A DNA stretch of 64,000 nt from positions 172,549,004 to 172,613,003 of the forward strand of contig CM030368.1 in the NCBI GenBank assembly GCA_017893485.1. Reading direction: 5' to 3'. Under the pieces are notes generated by a model. That model was not told the DNA's origin. It was given only the letters and a program-made list of their open reading frames with translations, and searched no databases. Positions 42,008 through 54,152 of this stretch are shown one piece after another (the first letter of the stretch is position 1; the number at the start of each line of letters is the position of its first letter). This DNA is from Hemerocallis citrina. Its lineage: Eukaryota > Streptophyta > Magnoliopsida > Asparagales > Asphodelaceae. The translations under genes and the position numbers were made by a program.

Positions 42008-44103
42008 GATCTTTTTATTTCATTTTCTATGACCACTTGCATATATTAAAACACCAAATTTTATTTATTAACTTACTCAAATCTTCCATGTCGAAAATCT
42101 CAATATTTGATCTCCACACAAAAATTCTTTACAATCAAAATTTTCCCTTTCTTTAATTATTCAAAAATTATATTCTAAGAAAAATTATCAAGTTCTTCAT
42201 CCAAAAAATCACTTCCAAATTTCACTAAACAATGTTAAAATATTGTAGAAATAATTTTTATAAAGTCTAATTAATAATTTAAGAAGAATATTAGAATTTC
42301 CTCCCCAATTTTTATGCTCTTTAAAACTCAGGAATACCCAAAAAATCAAAATTCATTAAAAAGCCAAGCGCCAGGGTTCGAACCCACGACCCCCGCCCTA
42401 CTACAGTAACCGACACAAAGCGCATTCGAAGACCAGAAAGCCCAACAGCGACTGGTGTTAAGAGGTAAGCTCAAAAGTGTCATATATTGGTATTCAGCGA
42501 TTTGGTTGAAAATCAAATTTAATAAAAACAGAGCCTTTCAAGACTCGAACCCATGAAGACAAGTACTGTACACAGCACCTTGACCTCACACCAAAAACCA
42601 GTATACCCAAATTCGTTCGCTGTTATAATCCTGAGTTAAAATTGCTTTATTCTACTAATCTGTTTCTAACTCTTTCTTTAATAATTTCAAATTCCAACTA
42701 AATTTATACCATTCAAAATCTAATTCTTTTCCAGACTGATTTCTTTAAAAAATACAGTATAGTACATGTATTTATATTCATAAAATTCCTATTTTTCAAA
42801 CTATAATGAAATCTTCCTTCCAACTTGTATTAAGGAAACCATATTATCAATTTTTTTAAATAAAAAAGTTGCCTCTCATTAATGCTTCTTTATAAAATTC
42901 CTTATACTCATACAACATATACTAGTGAGACTATTTCTTCTCTTATCACATCATCACTACACAATTGAAACAACACTAAGCTATTTAGCAACTAACACAT
43001 ATCAATATGCATTCATCTCAATCAACAATTAACCCTTTCACTAAGCAAAACTATCAAATTAGCATGGTTCATTAAAAATAGATATTCTATCATGAATTAC
43101 ATTAATAAGGCACCATAATAAGTTTTAATTCACTAATCTCAATCAAGATTCTCTTTTTCTCTACTAGTCTCTTTAAGCAATCGCATGGCAATTGAATTAT
43201 TTACTTTAGCATATTCATAAAATTAGCCTACTAACATGATTTATAAATTAAAAGTAGGGAAATTGCCTACCTTGAAGAACAAATGGGAATTCTTAAAGAA
43301 AACTTCTTGAAAGCACGATTGTCTTCCCTTCTCATTGATCCAAGCCGCGAGCCTTCTCCTCCTAGCTTGTGCAAAACCCGACGCTCTCCTCCTTGTACAA
43401 ACCGAGACTTCCCTTTTCTTGGTCGGCCTCTAATGAAAATGAACACACACTCTCTTTCTTTTCCTCACACAAACTCTTCTCTTTCCCACACACTCAATCT
43501 TTTTCTCATACAACTTTCTCTCTTTCTCTTTAAAAATTATAAGGTGCAAGGGATGAAGAAAGACAAGGGGGCTATTTATACACAACTCATGAACAAATGA
43601 AGAGTTGAGATGTGTTTGGATGAAGGGCTAAGATACACTTGGGAGTTAGAAGAACCACCCACTAGCAAGCAACCAACTCTCTACTCCCCTACTCTCCAAG
43701 AATGGCCGGCTCACCCTCTTTCACATTGCACGTGCATGTGCAATGCACGTGCCCCAACATGCACACATATACTTAAGTTTGTTCATTTATTTATTACACT
43801 AATTGGTTACATGACAAGTCTACCATACAGGTTGTTTTAATTAATAATTGAATTAATTAGTGGGCTAGTTAGGTGGGCTAATTCTATGGGCTTTGATTAA
43901 TTAATTAATTTATTTTGGGTGGGCTAGAATTACGTTATTAGGCCTAGGAATTAATAAGTAGCTTTTAAAAGAGAAATGAAATGTTTGTTCATGCCATTAA
44001 AAATAATTTTAGGGCCAAATGCACACATTATTTTGCACGTGCGAAACACGTGAAATCAAATAAAAAATTTATATTTAATTTTATAAAAATTCAGGATGTT
44101 ACA
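42008..44103 (-). mobile_element. Tekay 3' LTR, inner part
   Basis: It continues the split LTR (parallel to about 51155-53246) and ends AGGATGTTACA at 44103. It contains two tRNA-like segments (about 42365-42460 and 42530-42600), a TATA box on the minus strand near 43570 and the GCACGTGC-rich tail typical of this family. Confidence 0.9.
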
Positions 44104-44113
44104 CCACTCCCTG
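44104..44113 (-). other. Polypurine tract of the Tekay element
   Basis: The minus strand reads GCAGGGAGTGG immediately before the LTR start TGTAACATCC. Confidence 0.8.
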
Positions 44114-44191
44114 CTTAGAATAGTTCCGTCCCCGGAACTACGCTTAAAGAGCGAGAAACAAAACATAAAAGAAGAAAGAAAAATAATACAA

Positions 44192-45440
44192 TCAAACAAA
44201 GAGTTCGGGATGATCCTTCAGCATCCTCTCCTCGGATTCCCAAGCAGCCTCTTCAACCAACTGATTTCTCCAGACTACTTTGACCATCGGTATCGTCTTG
44301 TTCCTCAAGACCTTTTCCCAACGATTCACAATCTCAACCGGCCGCTCAATGTAGCTTAGATCTAACTGCAAACCCTCCGGCATTTCGGGCAAATGGTGAC
44401 TTAGATCTGGAATGTAACCTCTCAACATAGACACATGGAAGACATTGTGCACCTGAGACAACTCTTTCGGTAACTCCAACTGGTAAGCAGTCTTCCCAAT
44501 CCTCTTTAATATCTTGTAAGGGTCTATGTACCTTAGGGCTAATTTCCCACCTCTACCAAACGAATCACACCTTTACTAGGAGACACCTTCAGGAAGACAA
44601 AGTCACCTTCCTCGAACTCAAGGTCCCTCCTCCGGTTGTCGGCATAACTCTTCTGCCTACTCTGAGCATCCACTCACCTCTTCCTGATCAAATCGATCTT
44701 TTCTAAGGTCTGTTGCACGATCTCGGGCCTAAACATCTACCGCTCCCCCACTTCAAACCAACATATAGGCATTTTGCACTTCGTGTCATACAGAGTTTCA
44801 TACGGCACCATTCTGATACTAGTCTGAAAACTGTTGTTGTAGGTAAACTCTACTAGAGCTAGATGCCTCTCCCAGCTGCCTCCAAAATCTAGAATACAAC
44901 ACCGAAGCATATCCTCAAGAACTCGCTTGACCCTCTCAGTCTGCCCATCAGTCTGAGGATGAAAAGTGGTGCTGAAATCCGTCTTAGTACACAAAGCTGC
45001 CTGAAGACTCCTCCAGAAATGCTAAGTAAATTGTGCATCTCGATCAGACACAATAGTCAACGAAACACCATGAAGCCTGAAGATCTCCCCAACATACAGC
45101 TCGACTAGCTTATCCATAGACAAAGTGGGTTTCATTGCCAAAAAGTGAGCCGATTTGGTTAGTCAATCGACTATGACCCAAATCTCATCATTACCATTCG
45201 AACTCTTGGGCAAACCCGTGATAAAATCCATGCTGATGTTATCCCACTTCCACTCCGGAATAGGTAACGGTTGCAACAAACCTCCGGGCTTCTGATTCTC
45301 GACTTTCACTTGCTGACAAATCTCGCACCTCGCCACAAACTCAGCTACATCTCACTTCATACCTGACCACCAGAAATGCTGCTTGATGTCTTTATACATC
45401 TTGGTGCTCTCAGGATGTACAGACAAAAGAGTGGCATGTG
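44192..45440 (-). pseudogene. Tekay integrase C-terminal half and chromodomain (broken)
   Basis: Minus-strand reading: [17 protein letters not shown] near the HHCC finger (about 45300), [12 protein letters not shown] (first catalytic Asp, about 45200-45230), VSDRDAQFT (second Asp, about 45040-45060) and FHPQTDGQTERV (catalytic Glu, about 44940-44975). It ends with NVFHVSMLRGYIPD and a chromodomain with IPMVKVVWRN and EAAWESEERM (about 44200-44330). Integrase with a C-terminal chromodomain defines chromoviruses, and the wording fits the Tekay/Del branch. Several in-frame stops break it. The 45440-45530 region is a deletion junction: gag follows directly. Confidence 0.88.
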
Positions 45441-45529
45441 CCTCCTAAAAAATACTCTCCCTCAATTCTGATTGATCAGGAACACATAACCTTTCTCCAA
45501 ACCACAACACTTCATCCCCTCGTCCATCA

Positions 45530-45964
45530 CAAGTTCAGGTGCATAGTAAACATTGTCTCATACTCCCTGACAGACATGCTTCCCTGCTGTAGTGTCAGGA
45601 ACTCCATCGTTTTCTTCTCTTGGACGTCGGATGGAAAGTAGTGACCGCGGAACTCTTCCAAGAATTTCTCCCAGCCGATAGCACCATTTTCCATAGTCCG
45701 CTTCATGGACTGCAACCATACACTTGCACCCTTCTCAAGCTGCTATGTAGCCAGCTTCACCTTGCTACCTTCTGGAGTTTCCAAGACCTCAAAAATAGTA
45801 TCGACTTGTCTAATCCAATTGTCAGCTGCATCTGGGTCTGACTTTCCTTCAAACACTGGTGGCTTCATCCCCTTGAATGACTCCACAAGTTTGATCATCT
45901 CAGGGACTGGTGCTGCAGGCATCCCCCCTATGGTGTTGGTTCATGGCGACGACATTGATGGTCT
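45530..45964 (-). pseudogene. Tekay gag core fragment
   Basis: The minus strand reads GIPAAPVPEMIKLVESFKG-like sequence, then DAADNWIRQVDTIFEVLETP, GWEKFLEEFRGHYFPSDV and MEFLTLQQGSMSVREYE, the retrotransposon gag domain. It is cut at 45965-45969 by solo LTR E and joined abnormally to integrase near 45530, with the gag zinc knuckle, protease, RT and RNase H all missing. Confidence 0.85.
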
Positions 45965-45969
45965 GATAG

Positions 45970-48900
45970 TGTAACACCCCGAATTGTATGATGCTTGTAT
46001 ATATATGTATGTATATATATTATCTGTATGCGTGCACCTGATTGTAGTGTTTTGTTTAATTTTTACTATCATGGTGTGTGGCTAGGGTTACGGGACGGTT
46101 CATGGGAGGATTGCATTCTAAAAGATGCACGAGAACGAGGAGGACCGATACTAGTATAAACGCTAGTTTTCGGTACGACGCCTATGCAAATATAACACGG
46201 TATGATACTACAGTGGATATATATTGTGTGCGCTCGATAAACCTCTCGTCTCGCACTCGTAGGGACACATTTATCCTTAAGTTGGGCAGCCAACACAACA
46301 ACCACCAAACCATGGGCTGGAAGCCATGGTTTGATCCAAAACCACCTACTAGCCTACCCTACCCCCCTAGCTCAAAACCGGCCCATATCCCCCTCCCTTA
46401 TCCTTCATTTCTCCACTCCATTCCACCTCCTTGCTCTGGAAATTTTGGAACTCCTTCAAGAGGAAATATGAGAGAAAGAAGAGAGAGTGAAGAAGAAGGT
46501 CTCAATGAAGGATTTTCAAGGGAAAAGCTCTAGAAGATCAATTTCTCTACAGCAACCAAGGGGGGGAGTTACTCTAAACCTTCTTTTTATGTATCTTAAT
46601 TGATTTTCTTGCATACATGTATGGTAGGATGTGCTAGGATGATTATCTTGGAAGTTGAAAGTTGAAATCAGAACTGAAACTAGAGAGCTAGTTCAGAATG
46701 CTATTTTGTAGATATTTTCGAGAACAAACTACAAAGACTTAGACCATGAAATTTTCAGGGATTGTTCCTATACATGTGTAGTTAGTTGATGATTTATTTC
46801 GGACTTTTCTGAGGTCATTTGATATTTTAATAAAATCATAAGGTGGAACTGTGCCGTAAGGCAGAATCAGTAGTTGTTTAATAGAAGGACTGATGTTGTA
46901 GGAATTTTTATAATTTATTGGAGCATGATATTGATCTGAAATTTTTACCCTAGATTCCTGCATGCATCTAGATTCTATACAAAAATCAGGAAAAAGGTTT
47001 GGATGGACTTATAGGCTTGAGAAAAATTGATCTCTAATCAGTAGCTGAAGCTGAACTGAAGAACATGATGACTTTCTGTGCTAAATTGAAATAGAGAGAA
47101 CTCACTGTATAATTGGAGTTATGACATTAAGTCTTTTGCATGTTGTTTAGTATGATCTCTAGCTTCATCATCTTAAATTTTGTGTCCTTTGGATGAGTAC
47201 GGAATTCAATATGATTTTATGAGTATGCACTGTGCTGGTTTCAGCCAGTTTGGATACCCTGTAGAGATTGGACATTTGAGGCTCATTAAAAGCACAATTT
47301 GAGAATCTGATTCATTAGAGATTTGTAGTAGACATCTAGATCTTTCCAACAAGACCAATTTGAGGTGATTCCAGTAAATGGTTGATTTACTGTGATTTTT
47401 GTAATACTGGACAGAGACCTAGAGTGGATCTGAGTGCTCTGATTTAGAGAGACCCATTGTGTGATTTGGTGCATTGGTGAGAGATGTGTGTGTTAGGGTG
47501 ATTTATTGGGATAATTTGGACTCATGACCAACTAGAGAGTTGTTGAGGACACCCACACCTTTCTATAGAACTTGGGTTTGTGACGTTCTGATGAACGAGT
47601 AGTGTTTTGTGCTACCGGTAAGGTACAACCCGTGTACAGTTGTAGTCTAGGATCTTACCTTTCTGGACTGGGCTTGTACACTCCAATCGGAGTTGTATCG
47701 AGAGAGTTATGACCATTTTAAGTTTCAGGCAGAAATCCCGTAGGTCGCTTAGTCGTGGTTTTGACTAAGTATTGTGAGGACATTTACCTTGTGTACTATC
47801 AGAGTTGATGACTCTTATCTAGGGATGGTTGATATCTGTTGTTGGTGTGGTTGACTCCCATAGTGGGAGGCGTGACTCGAGTTAGTCACTAGGCTAAGGG
47901 ATACCCTGCACCTGTCAACCCTACATTATAAACTTCCACCGAAGCGTAGGAAGTCCGAGTCGTGCCATTATTATAAGTTCACGAGGGTGAACATACATTC
48001 ACAGCCGGAGTAGTGGCGAATGTAGGCCAGAATGCTGGACAATTCCAAGCCGGGAAAGTGGCGAACCATACCGGTATCGCCAGGGCCAGAGGTTGATAGG
48101 CAAGTGTGGAAGCAATTTCATCTTTACCCAAAGTGATAGAGTAAGGTAGGGGTTAGAATGGCATATTAAGGGGTTGGAAAATTGCATTAGTCCTAGTAAG
48201 CCATAGTCGGTGTTGTACCTTCCAGTCGTAGGGATATATTTTCGGCACTCATAGATGAGTCCTCGGCTCGTATCTCGATCTGTTAATTTCCAAAGCTTTG
48301 CCAGAGTAAGGTACGAGAGGCTAGGAGGATTTGACCTCCCGAGATGCTCACGTCCCTATGTGTGGGGGTTTTGTGTTTTGGTATATATATAAGTTCATAA
48401 CCCGATCAGGGGTGAACACGCATGCGTCAGTCCATAGGTGGACATGGGGAATCAATCGGTCGGGTGACCGGATTCAACGCAGCTTTCTGAGGAGGTCCGT
48501 ACGCGGGTACCAAGTGGTGGCTACCACTTAGGCACTACAGGGGCAGAACTAGACCGACCTACTGCAACCTCCTTGGGCGACAGACAATCTATTGGGAACT
48601 GGTTGAGTACAAGAGTAGGATGCATGGCAAGGGTTCGAATCCCTAAATTGTGGAGAAAGATGGCTAGATTTGGGGGCGTATGTAGTATGGGATGCATTCA
48701 TGCTCCAAAGTCTTGCTTGCATTAGAGTCAGGCATGTGAGTTTGTTGCATCTAGTCATAGGGTCATGACATAACACTGTACTAGAACCCGAATCCACTAA
48801 ACCCTTGTTTTGGCACATCACTTTTCTCTTTTGCATAAATTATGGTTGTGATTGAATTTTAGAGGATCGCTGTTATCATTAGCTTTGCGTCAGTCGAAGT

Positions 48901-49301
48901 ACTGACGTTCCCTACCTTTTAGGTATCGACTCCTACCTTTCAAGCAGGTACAGAGATATTAGAGTCGCAGAGCAGAAGCCTGAAGCCGAGGAGCAAGTCC
49001 CAGGGGAGCCGATAGGCCACTCAGCGAAGTTCGGCAGTAATCAGTCGATTACCATTCCGGGAGGCAGCTCATAGCTTTACAAGTGGAGTCTGTAAATATT
49101 TGTAATAAGTTCTAATAAGTGGATGTAATTTGTACTCCTTGTCCATGAACAAGGTATCGGTTGTAATCAATGATGTAATGACTTTATTTGGCAATAAGAA
49201 GTTTTTAAATTTCCGTATTATTACTGTGTTGAGATGCATTTGAAGGTAAAGATTCTGGTGAGTGTCACGGATGTCCGGTAACGGAGATCCGGGGCTCTTC
49301 A
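45970..49301 (+). mobile_element. Solo LTR E in the Tekay gag
   Basis: This 3332-bp sequence starts TGTAACACCCCGAATTG and ends CCGGGGCTCTTCA, with the perfect TSD GATAG (45965-45969 and 49302-49306). It has no internal region. Features shared with the other long LTRs include GTAGTATGGGATGCAT (about 48681) and a tRNA-like segment with a GGGTTCGAATCCC box (48629-48641). The sense is taken as plus from the order of these shared blocks. Its open frame at 46078-46533 shows no known domain. Confidence 0.85.
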
Positions 49302-49306
49302 GATAG

Positions 49307-49937
49307 ATCCTGGCCAACTTCGTTTCTAGGTTGAGTCCACAACTGGGCCCTTCTCCACTCCTTGCCCTTCTTCCAGCCATACTCTGATTCATAAAATCCA
49401 TTAAATTTGAAGTAGAAACATGAATTTAAATCAACTTTTTCATTTCATTAAATTTAAACTTTGTATATTCAAATTTAAAACATCGTCTGTCATTCATGCG
49501 AAGAACATTGAGATAATACAACATTCTAATCCATACGGTTCCTCTTGGCTTTCCTAAGCTCTTCCCGTAGTTCTGCTACCTCTTCCTTCAGTACACCATA
49601 CATATTCTTTCTCTTCTCTAGTTCCCAAACTCGATGGCTGAGGGTTGCAATATTCTCCTTGAACTTTGTACACTGGGCCTGCAATTGGTCGGCCCTCTCA
49701 TTCTAAGTCTCCACCAACCTCTGAAGAGATTCGATGCGATCTTTTGGAATTGGTTCCTCCTCGTCGGATGAATCATCTGATGAGTTCGGAGGCGGGGTAG
49801 TCTCTCGAGATTTGGGCTATTCTCCTTCGTATTCCTCGGGATCTTCTTCCTCTTCGTCGGAATCTCCTTGTCCGAGGTAGTAGTCTTCTTCAATTATGTG
49901 CCATTCATCATCGTCTGCTAGGTCGTGGTGGTTCACC
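49307..49937 (-). pseudogene. Tekay gag N-terminal part
   Basis: An ATG at 49937 (MVNHHDLADDDEWHIIEEDY) is followed by an acidic run (about 49820-49860), a serine-rich part and a coiled-coil-like NMYGVLKEEVAELREELRKA near 49540-49610. At least one stop (about 49705) breaks it. The continuation lies left of solo LTR E at 45964. Confidence 0.7.
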
Positions 49938-50080
49938 ATCTTTAGGAAGGGAGATGAAGAAGCATTAATCATTGAGCAACACAAATGTAAGTAGCTTACA
50001 TTCAAATCTCTATACCCAACTCACACTCTAATATCCACTCTAGGGTGTTGTTCTTTATAAATTTGTACTACTTGGAAGCA

Positions 50081-50094
50081 TGGCTCTGATACCA
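50081..50094 (-). other. Primer binding site (tRNA-iMet) of the Tekay element
   Basis: The minus strand reads TGGTATCAGAGCCA three bases after the 5' LTR end (GTGTTACA at 50098). It matches initiator methionine tRNA. Confidence 0.92.
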
Positions 50095-50097
50095 CTC

Positions 50098-53000
50098 TGT
50101 AACACTCCGAATTCTAAATAAGCCTGAATTCGAAGTTCCACAAGATCTTTATATTTCACTTTGTAGAATTTTACAAGAAATTTTAAAATTTTATACATAA
50201 TGTTTACATCAAAGCAGCGAAAATAAATTACAACATAATACACAATTAAAATAACAGCTGAAACATTTCTTTAAGCAGCATTCCTTCTTTAGTGCTTTCA
50301 TTCATTTTATCCTGCATAGAAATTGTGGGCACGTTAGTTGTATACAACTGACGCTAGGATATAATACATCAATTTCTCTTACTTGGAAAGCACACACTTG
50401 ATCACAAACAAAACTAAGGGGGAACTATCTTATTGATATCGTGTGTGCTAGTGCACTTAGCCTTAATGCACTTATTTATATTTCATGACACTAATGCACA
50501 CTTATTCGAACTTATGCATCCCATTCTACATAGATCCGAGGGCAAGCCCTTAACCGTACTTCATCTTGTAGGGTTGAATCCCTCATTAGGAGTTTAACTA
50601 CTATGGTAACTACGATAAGTTCCTAAATGTTTTATGAGTTACGAGCCTATATCCAGACAGCCTGGGGGGAATCCCACGTCATGACGTGACGCATCATGTA
50701 GACAGCCTATGGACAATTTGTCTCCGTCATTGGACAATGGCACTACGTAGTCACCAAGCACCTCACAAACGTCGCCACGATCCCGATAATTCTGGAGATG
50801 AATTCACGTCATGACATGACGCATCACGTAGACAGCCTGTGAAAATTCTCACACCGTGGATTAGAGGCCCTCATACTTGTGTTTTTCTCTTACTTTCATC
50901 ACATCTTCACTATAATGTTGTCCTTAGATATTTGAATCATGAATAAATTAACACCCTAGAGTTAGCATTACCTCTACACCGGTCTTAATCATCAATTAGT
51001 AACAATGACCCATTCTTGGTCTTTTTCTACAACATTTACCTTCAAAATTTCATTCACGCCGGTGTAAGGACTTAGCTAGACTCTAGATTTTAAACTCTTT
51101 TCATGTTCACCAAAAATGAGTGTTTATACTCACAAATTTTCATATTTCACCATGATCTTTTTATTTCATTTTCCATGCACACTTGCATATATTAAAACAC
51201 CAAATTTTATTTATTAACTTACTCAAATCTTCCATGTCGAAAATCTCAATATTTGATCTCCACACAAAATTCTTTACACTCAAAATTTTCCCTTTCTTTA
51301 ATTATTCAAAAATTATATTCTAAGAAAAATTATCAAGTTCTTCATCCCAAAAATCAATTCCAAATTTCACTAAAATATGTCAAAATATTGTAGAATAATT
51401 TTTATAAAGTCTAAATAATTTTAGAAGAATATTAGAATTCTTTTCCCAATTTTTATGCTCTTTAAAACTCACGAATACCCAAAAAAATAAAAATTCATTA
51501 AAAAGCCAGGCACCAGGGTTTGAACCCACGACCCCCGCCCTGCTACAGTAACCGACTCAAAGCACACCCGAAGACCAGAAAGCCCAACAGCGGCTGGTGT
51601 TAAGAGATAGGCTCAAAAGTCACATATACTGGTCTTCAAGGATTTGGTTGAAAATCAAATTTAATAAAAACAGAGCCTTTCAAGACTCGAACCTATGAAG
51701 ACAGGTATTGTACACAGCGCCCTGACCTCGCACCGAAAACCAGTATGCCAAAATCCGTTCTCTGTTATAATCCTGAGTTAAAATTGCTGTATTCTACTAA
51801 TCTGTTTTTAACTCTTTCTTTAATAATTTGGATTTCCAACTAAATTTATACCATTCAAAATCTTATTCTTTTCAAGACTATTTTCTTTCAAAATTACAGT
51901 ATAGTACATGTAATTATATTCACAAAATTCCTATTTTTCAAACTATAATGAAATCTTCCTTCCAACTTGTATTAAGGAAACTATATTATCAATTTTTAAA
52001 TACAAATTTGTCTCTCATTAAAGCTTCTTTATAAAATTCCTTATACTCATGCAACATATACTAGTGAGACTAATTCTTCTCTTATCACATCATCACTACA
52101 CAATTGAAACAACACTAAGCTATTTAGCAACTAACACATATCAATATGCATTCATCTCAATCAACAATTAACCCATTCACTAAGCAAAATTATCAAATTA
52201 GCATGGTTCATTAAAAATAGATATTCTATCATGAATTACATTAATAAGGCATCATAATAAGTTTTAATTCACTAATCTCAATCAAGATTTTCTCTTTTTC
52301 TTTACTAGTCTCTTTAAGCAATCACATGGAAATTTAATTATTTACTTTAGCATATTCATAAAATTATCCTACTAACATGATATCTAAATTAAAAGTAGGG
52401 AAATTGCCCACCTCTTGAAGAACAAATGGGAATTCTTAAAGAAAACTCCATGAAAGCATGATTGCCTTCCCTTCTCCTTGATCCTAGCCGCGACCCTTCT
52501 CCTCCTAGCTTGTGCAAAACTCGAGCCTCTCCTCCTTGTACAAACCGAGACTTCCCTCTTCTTGGTCGGCCTCCAATGAAAGTGAACACACTCTCTTTAT
52601 TTTCCTCACACAAACTCTTCTCTTTCCTACACACTCAATCTTTTTCTCATACAACTTTCTCTCTTTCTCTTTAAAAATTATAAGGTGCAAGGGATGAAGA
52701 AAGACAAGGGGGGTATTTATACACAACTCATGAACAAATGAAGGTTTGAGATGTGTTTGGATGAATGGTTAAGATGCACTTGGGAGTTAGAAGAACCACC
52801 CACTAGCAAGCAACCAACTCTCCACTCCCCCACTCTTCAAGAATGGCCGGCCTCACCCTCTTTCACATTGCACGTGCATGTGCAATGTATGTGCTCTCAC
52901 ATACACACCTATACTTAAGTTTGTTCATTTATTTATTACACTAATTGGTTACATGACAAGTCTACCATATAAGTTGTTTTAATTAATAATTGAATTAATT

Positions 53001-53246
53001 AGTGGGCTAGTTAGGTGGGCTAATTCTATGGGCTTTGATTAATTAATTTAATTTATTTTGAGTGGGCTAGAATTAAGTCATTAGGCCTAGGAATTAATAA
53101 GAGGCTTTTAAAATAGAAATGAAATATTTGTTCATGCCATTAAAAATAATTTTAGGACCAAATGCACACATTATTTTGCACGTGCGAAACACGTGAAATC
53201 AATTGAAAAAATTATATTTAATTATATGAAAATTCTGGATGTTACA
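50098..53246 (-). mobile_element. Tekay 5' LTR
   Basis: A 3149-bp uninterrupted LTR from TGTAACACTCCGAATTC to GGATGTTACA on the plus strand. A minus-strand TATA box (TATAAATACCCCCC) at about 52710-52722 leaves about 530 bp of U3. The paired tRNA-like segments are at about 51510-51600 and 51670-51750. It shows the uninterrupted form of the site into which the Tat element inserted in the other LTR. Confidence 0.92.
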
Positions 53247-53251
53247 ATTCA

Positions 53252-54147
53252 GTATCGGGAACATGATCTAATTTTCAATACAGGAGACAAGACAGTAGGT
53301 TTTGTGCACAGTTTTGGTTCTGGAATTTACAACATGACAGTACTAAAATTGTGATATCTCACAATCTATAAATCAGATTGAAAAACCGTCAAATGTTATG
53401 GATTCTACACTTGATGGACTACGATTTTTGTGTATAAAGTTCTTGGATCCAGTATCTAGAACTAGATCTAATATCTAGTACAAAATTAAGAAAACAATAG
53501 GGCATATATGTGAATATTCGATAACACGATACAAAGAGTGTTAACGGTTCAAGATTTGAATCAATAGCATGGATAAGTAACTAGACAAGAAAATATGACG
53601 ATAACTAGGCTACTTGCTAAGAGTTCAAGAAAATGCTTGCCTTATACGATGTTTACGATGTGCACGATGGAAGGAACGAGAGACATGCGGCACACGGTAA
53701 CGACAACACAAGCAACAACAGTAAACGACGGCGGCACAAGCAAGAGGGTGTCAGGTTTGGTGACAAGGAAGACAACAGCAAGGAGTTCGAAGTGGCGGTT
53801 AGCAGTGGCGACGAAGTGAGCAGCAAGGAAGAAGAAGGGGGTTGTTGTTCGATGGCATCACGCGAGGACACAGGGGTTCGATGGGGATGCATCGAGGTAT
53901 GGCGATGGCGATGGGACGTGGGTTCTTTGTTTCGGAACAGAGGAAGAAGACGAGTGGTGAAGTTTGAGTAGTTGGTTGCGGTTAGGGGGGAGAGCTCGGG
54001 AGTGGTCGACGATGGCTGGAGGTGTCGACGGGGCTGGCTCGAGCGGAGAGGGCGATGAGGAGGAGATGGAGGGGCACTTGGTGGTGCGGCAATGGCGGTT
54101 GATGCAGGAGAGTGGCAACGGGGTGCGGTGATGGGTTCAGGGTGGTG
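53252..54147 (-). mobile_element. LTR-like sequence G, middle part
   Basis: It resumes the sequence interrupted at 27875. Positions 53306-53455 repeat 27727-27875 (cacagttttgg to ttggatcca), so the host carried a tandem duplication of about 200 bp. Positions 53600-54147 are GC-rich and read open on the plus strand for about 110 codons, but no domain is recognisable, so I do not call a gene. Confidence 0.4.
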
Positions 54148-54152
54148 GAGTC

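Larger units (their letters stand above)
27876..53246 (-). mobile_element. Tekay-lineage chromovirus (Ty3/gypsy), nested and internally deleted
   Basis: The two LTRs are 50098-53246 (5') and 27876-44103 (3', split by the Tat element). Each is about 3150 bp when insertions are removed, and they are flanked by ATCCA (27871-27875) and ATTCA (53247-53251), a TSD with one transition. A tRNA-iMet primer site at 50081-50094 and a purine tract at 44104-44113 fix the minus orientation. The internal region holds gag and integrase-chromodomain remnants only. LTR-LTR divergence is several percent by eye, so this is older than the Tat element inside it. Confidence 0.9.

Noticed and set aside
46078..46533. 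151-residue plus-strand open frame in solo LTR E
   Set aside because: Lies in an LTR with no recognisable domain. Basic, Pro/Ser-rich and likely chance.
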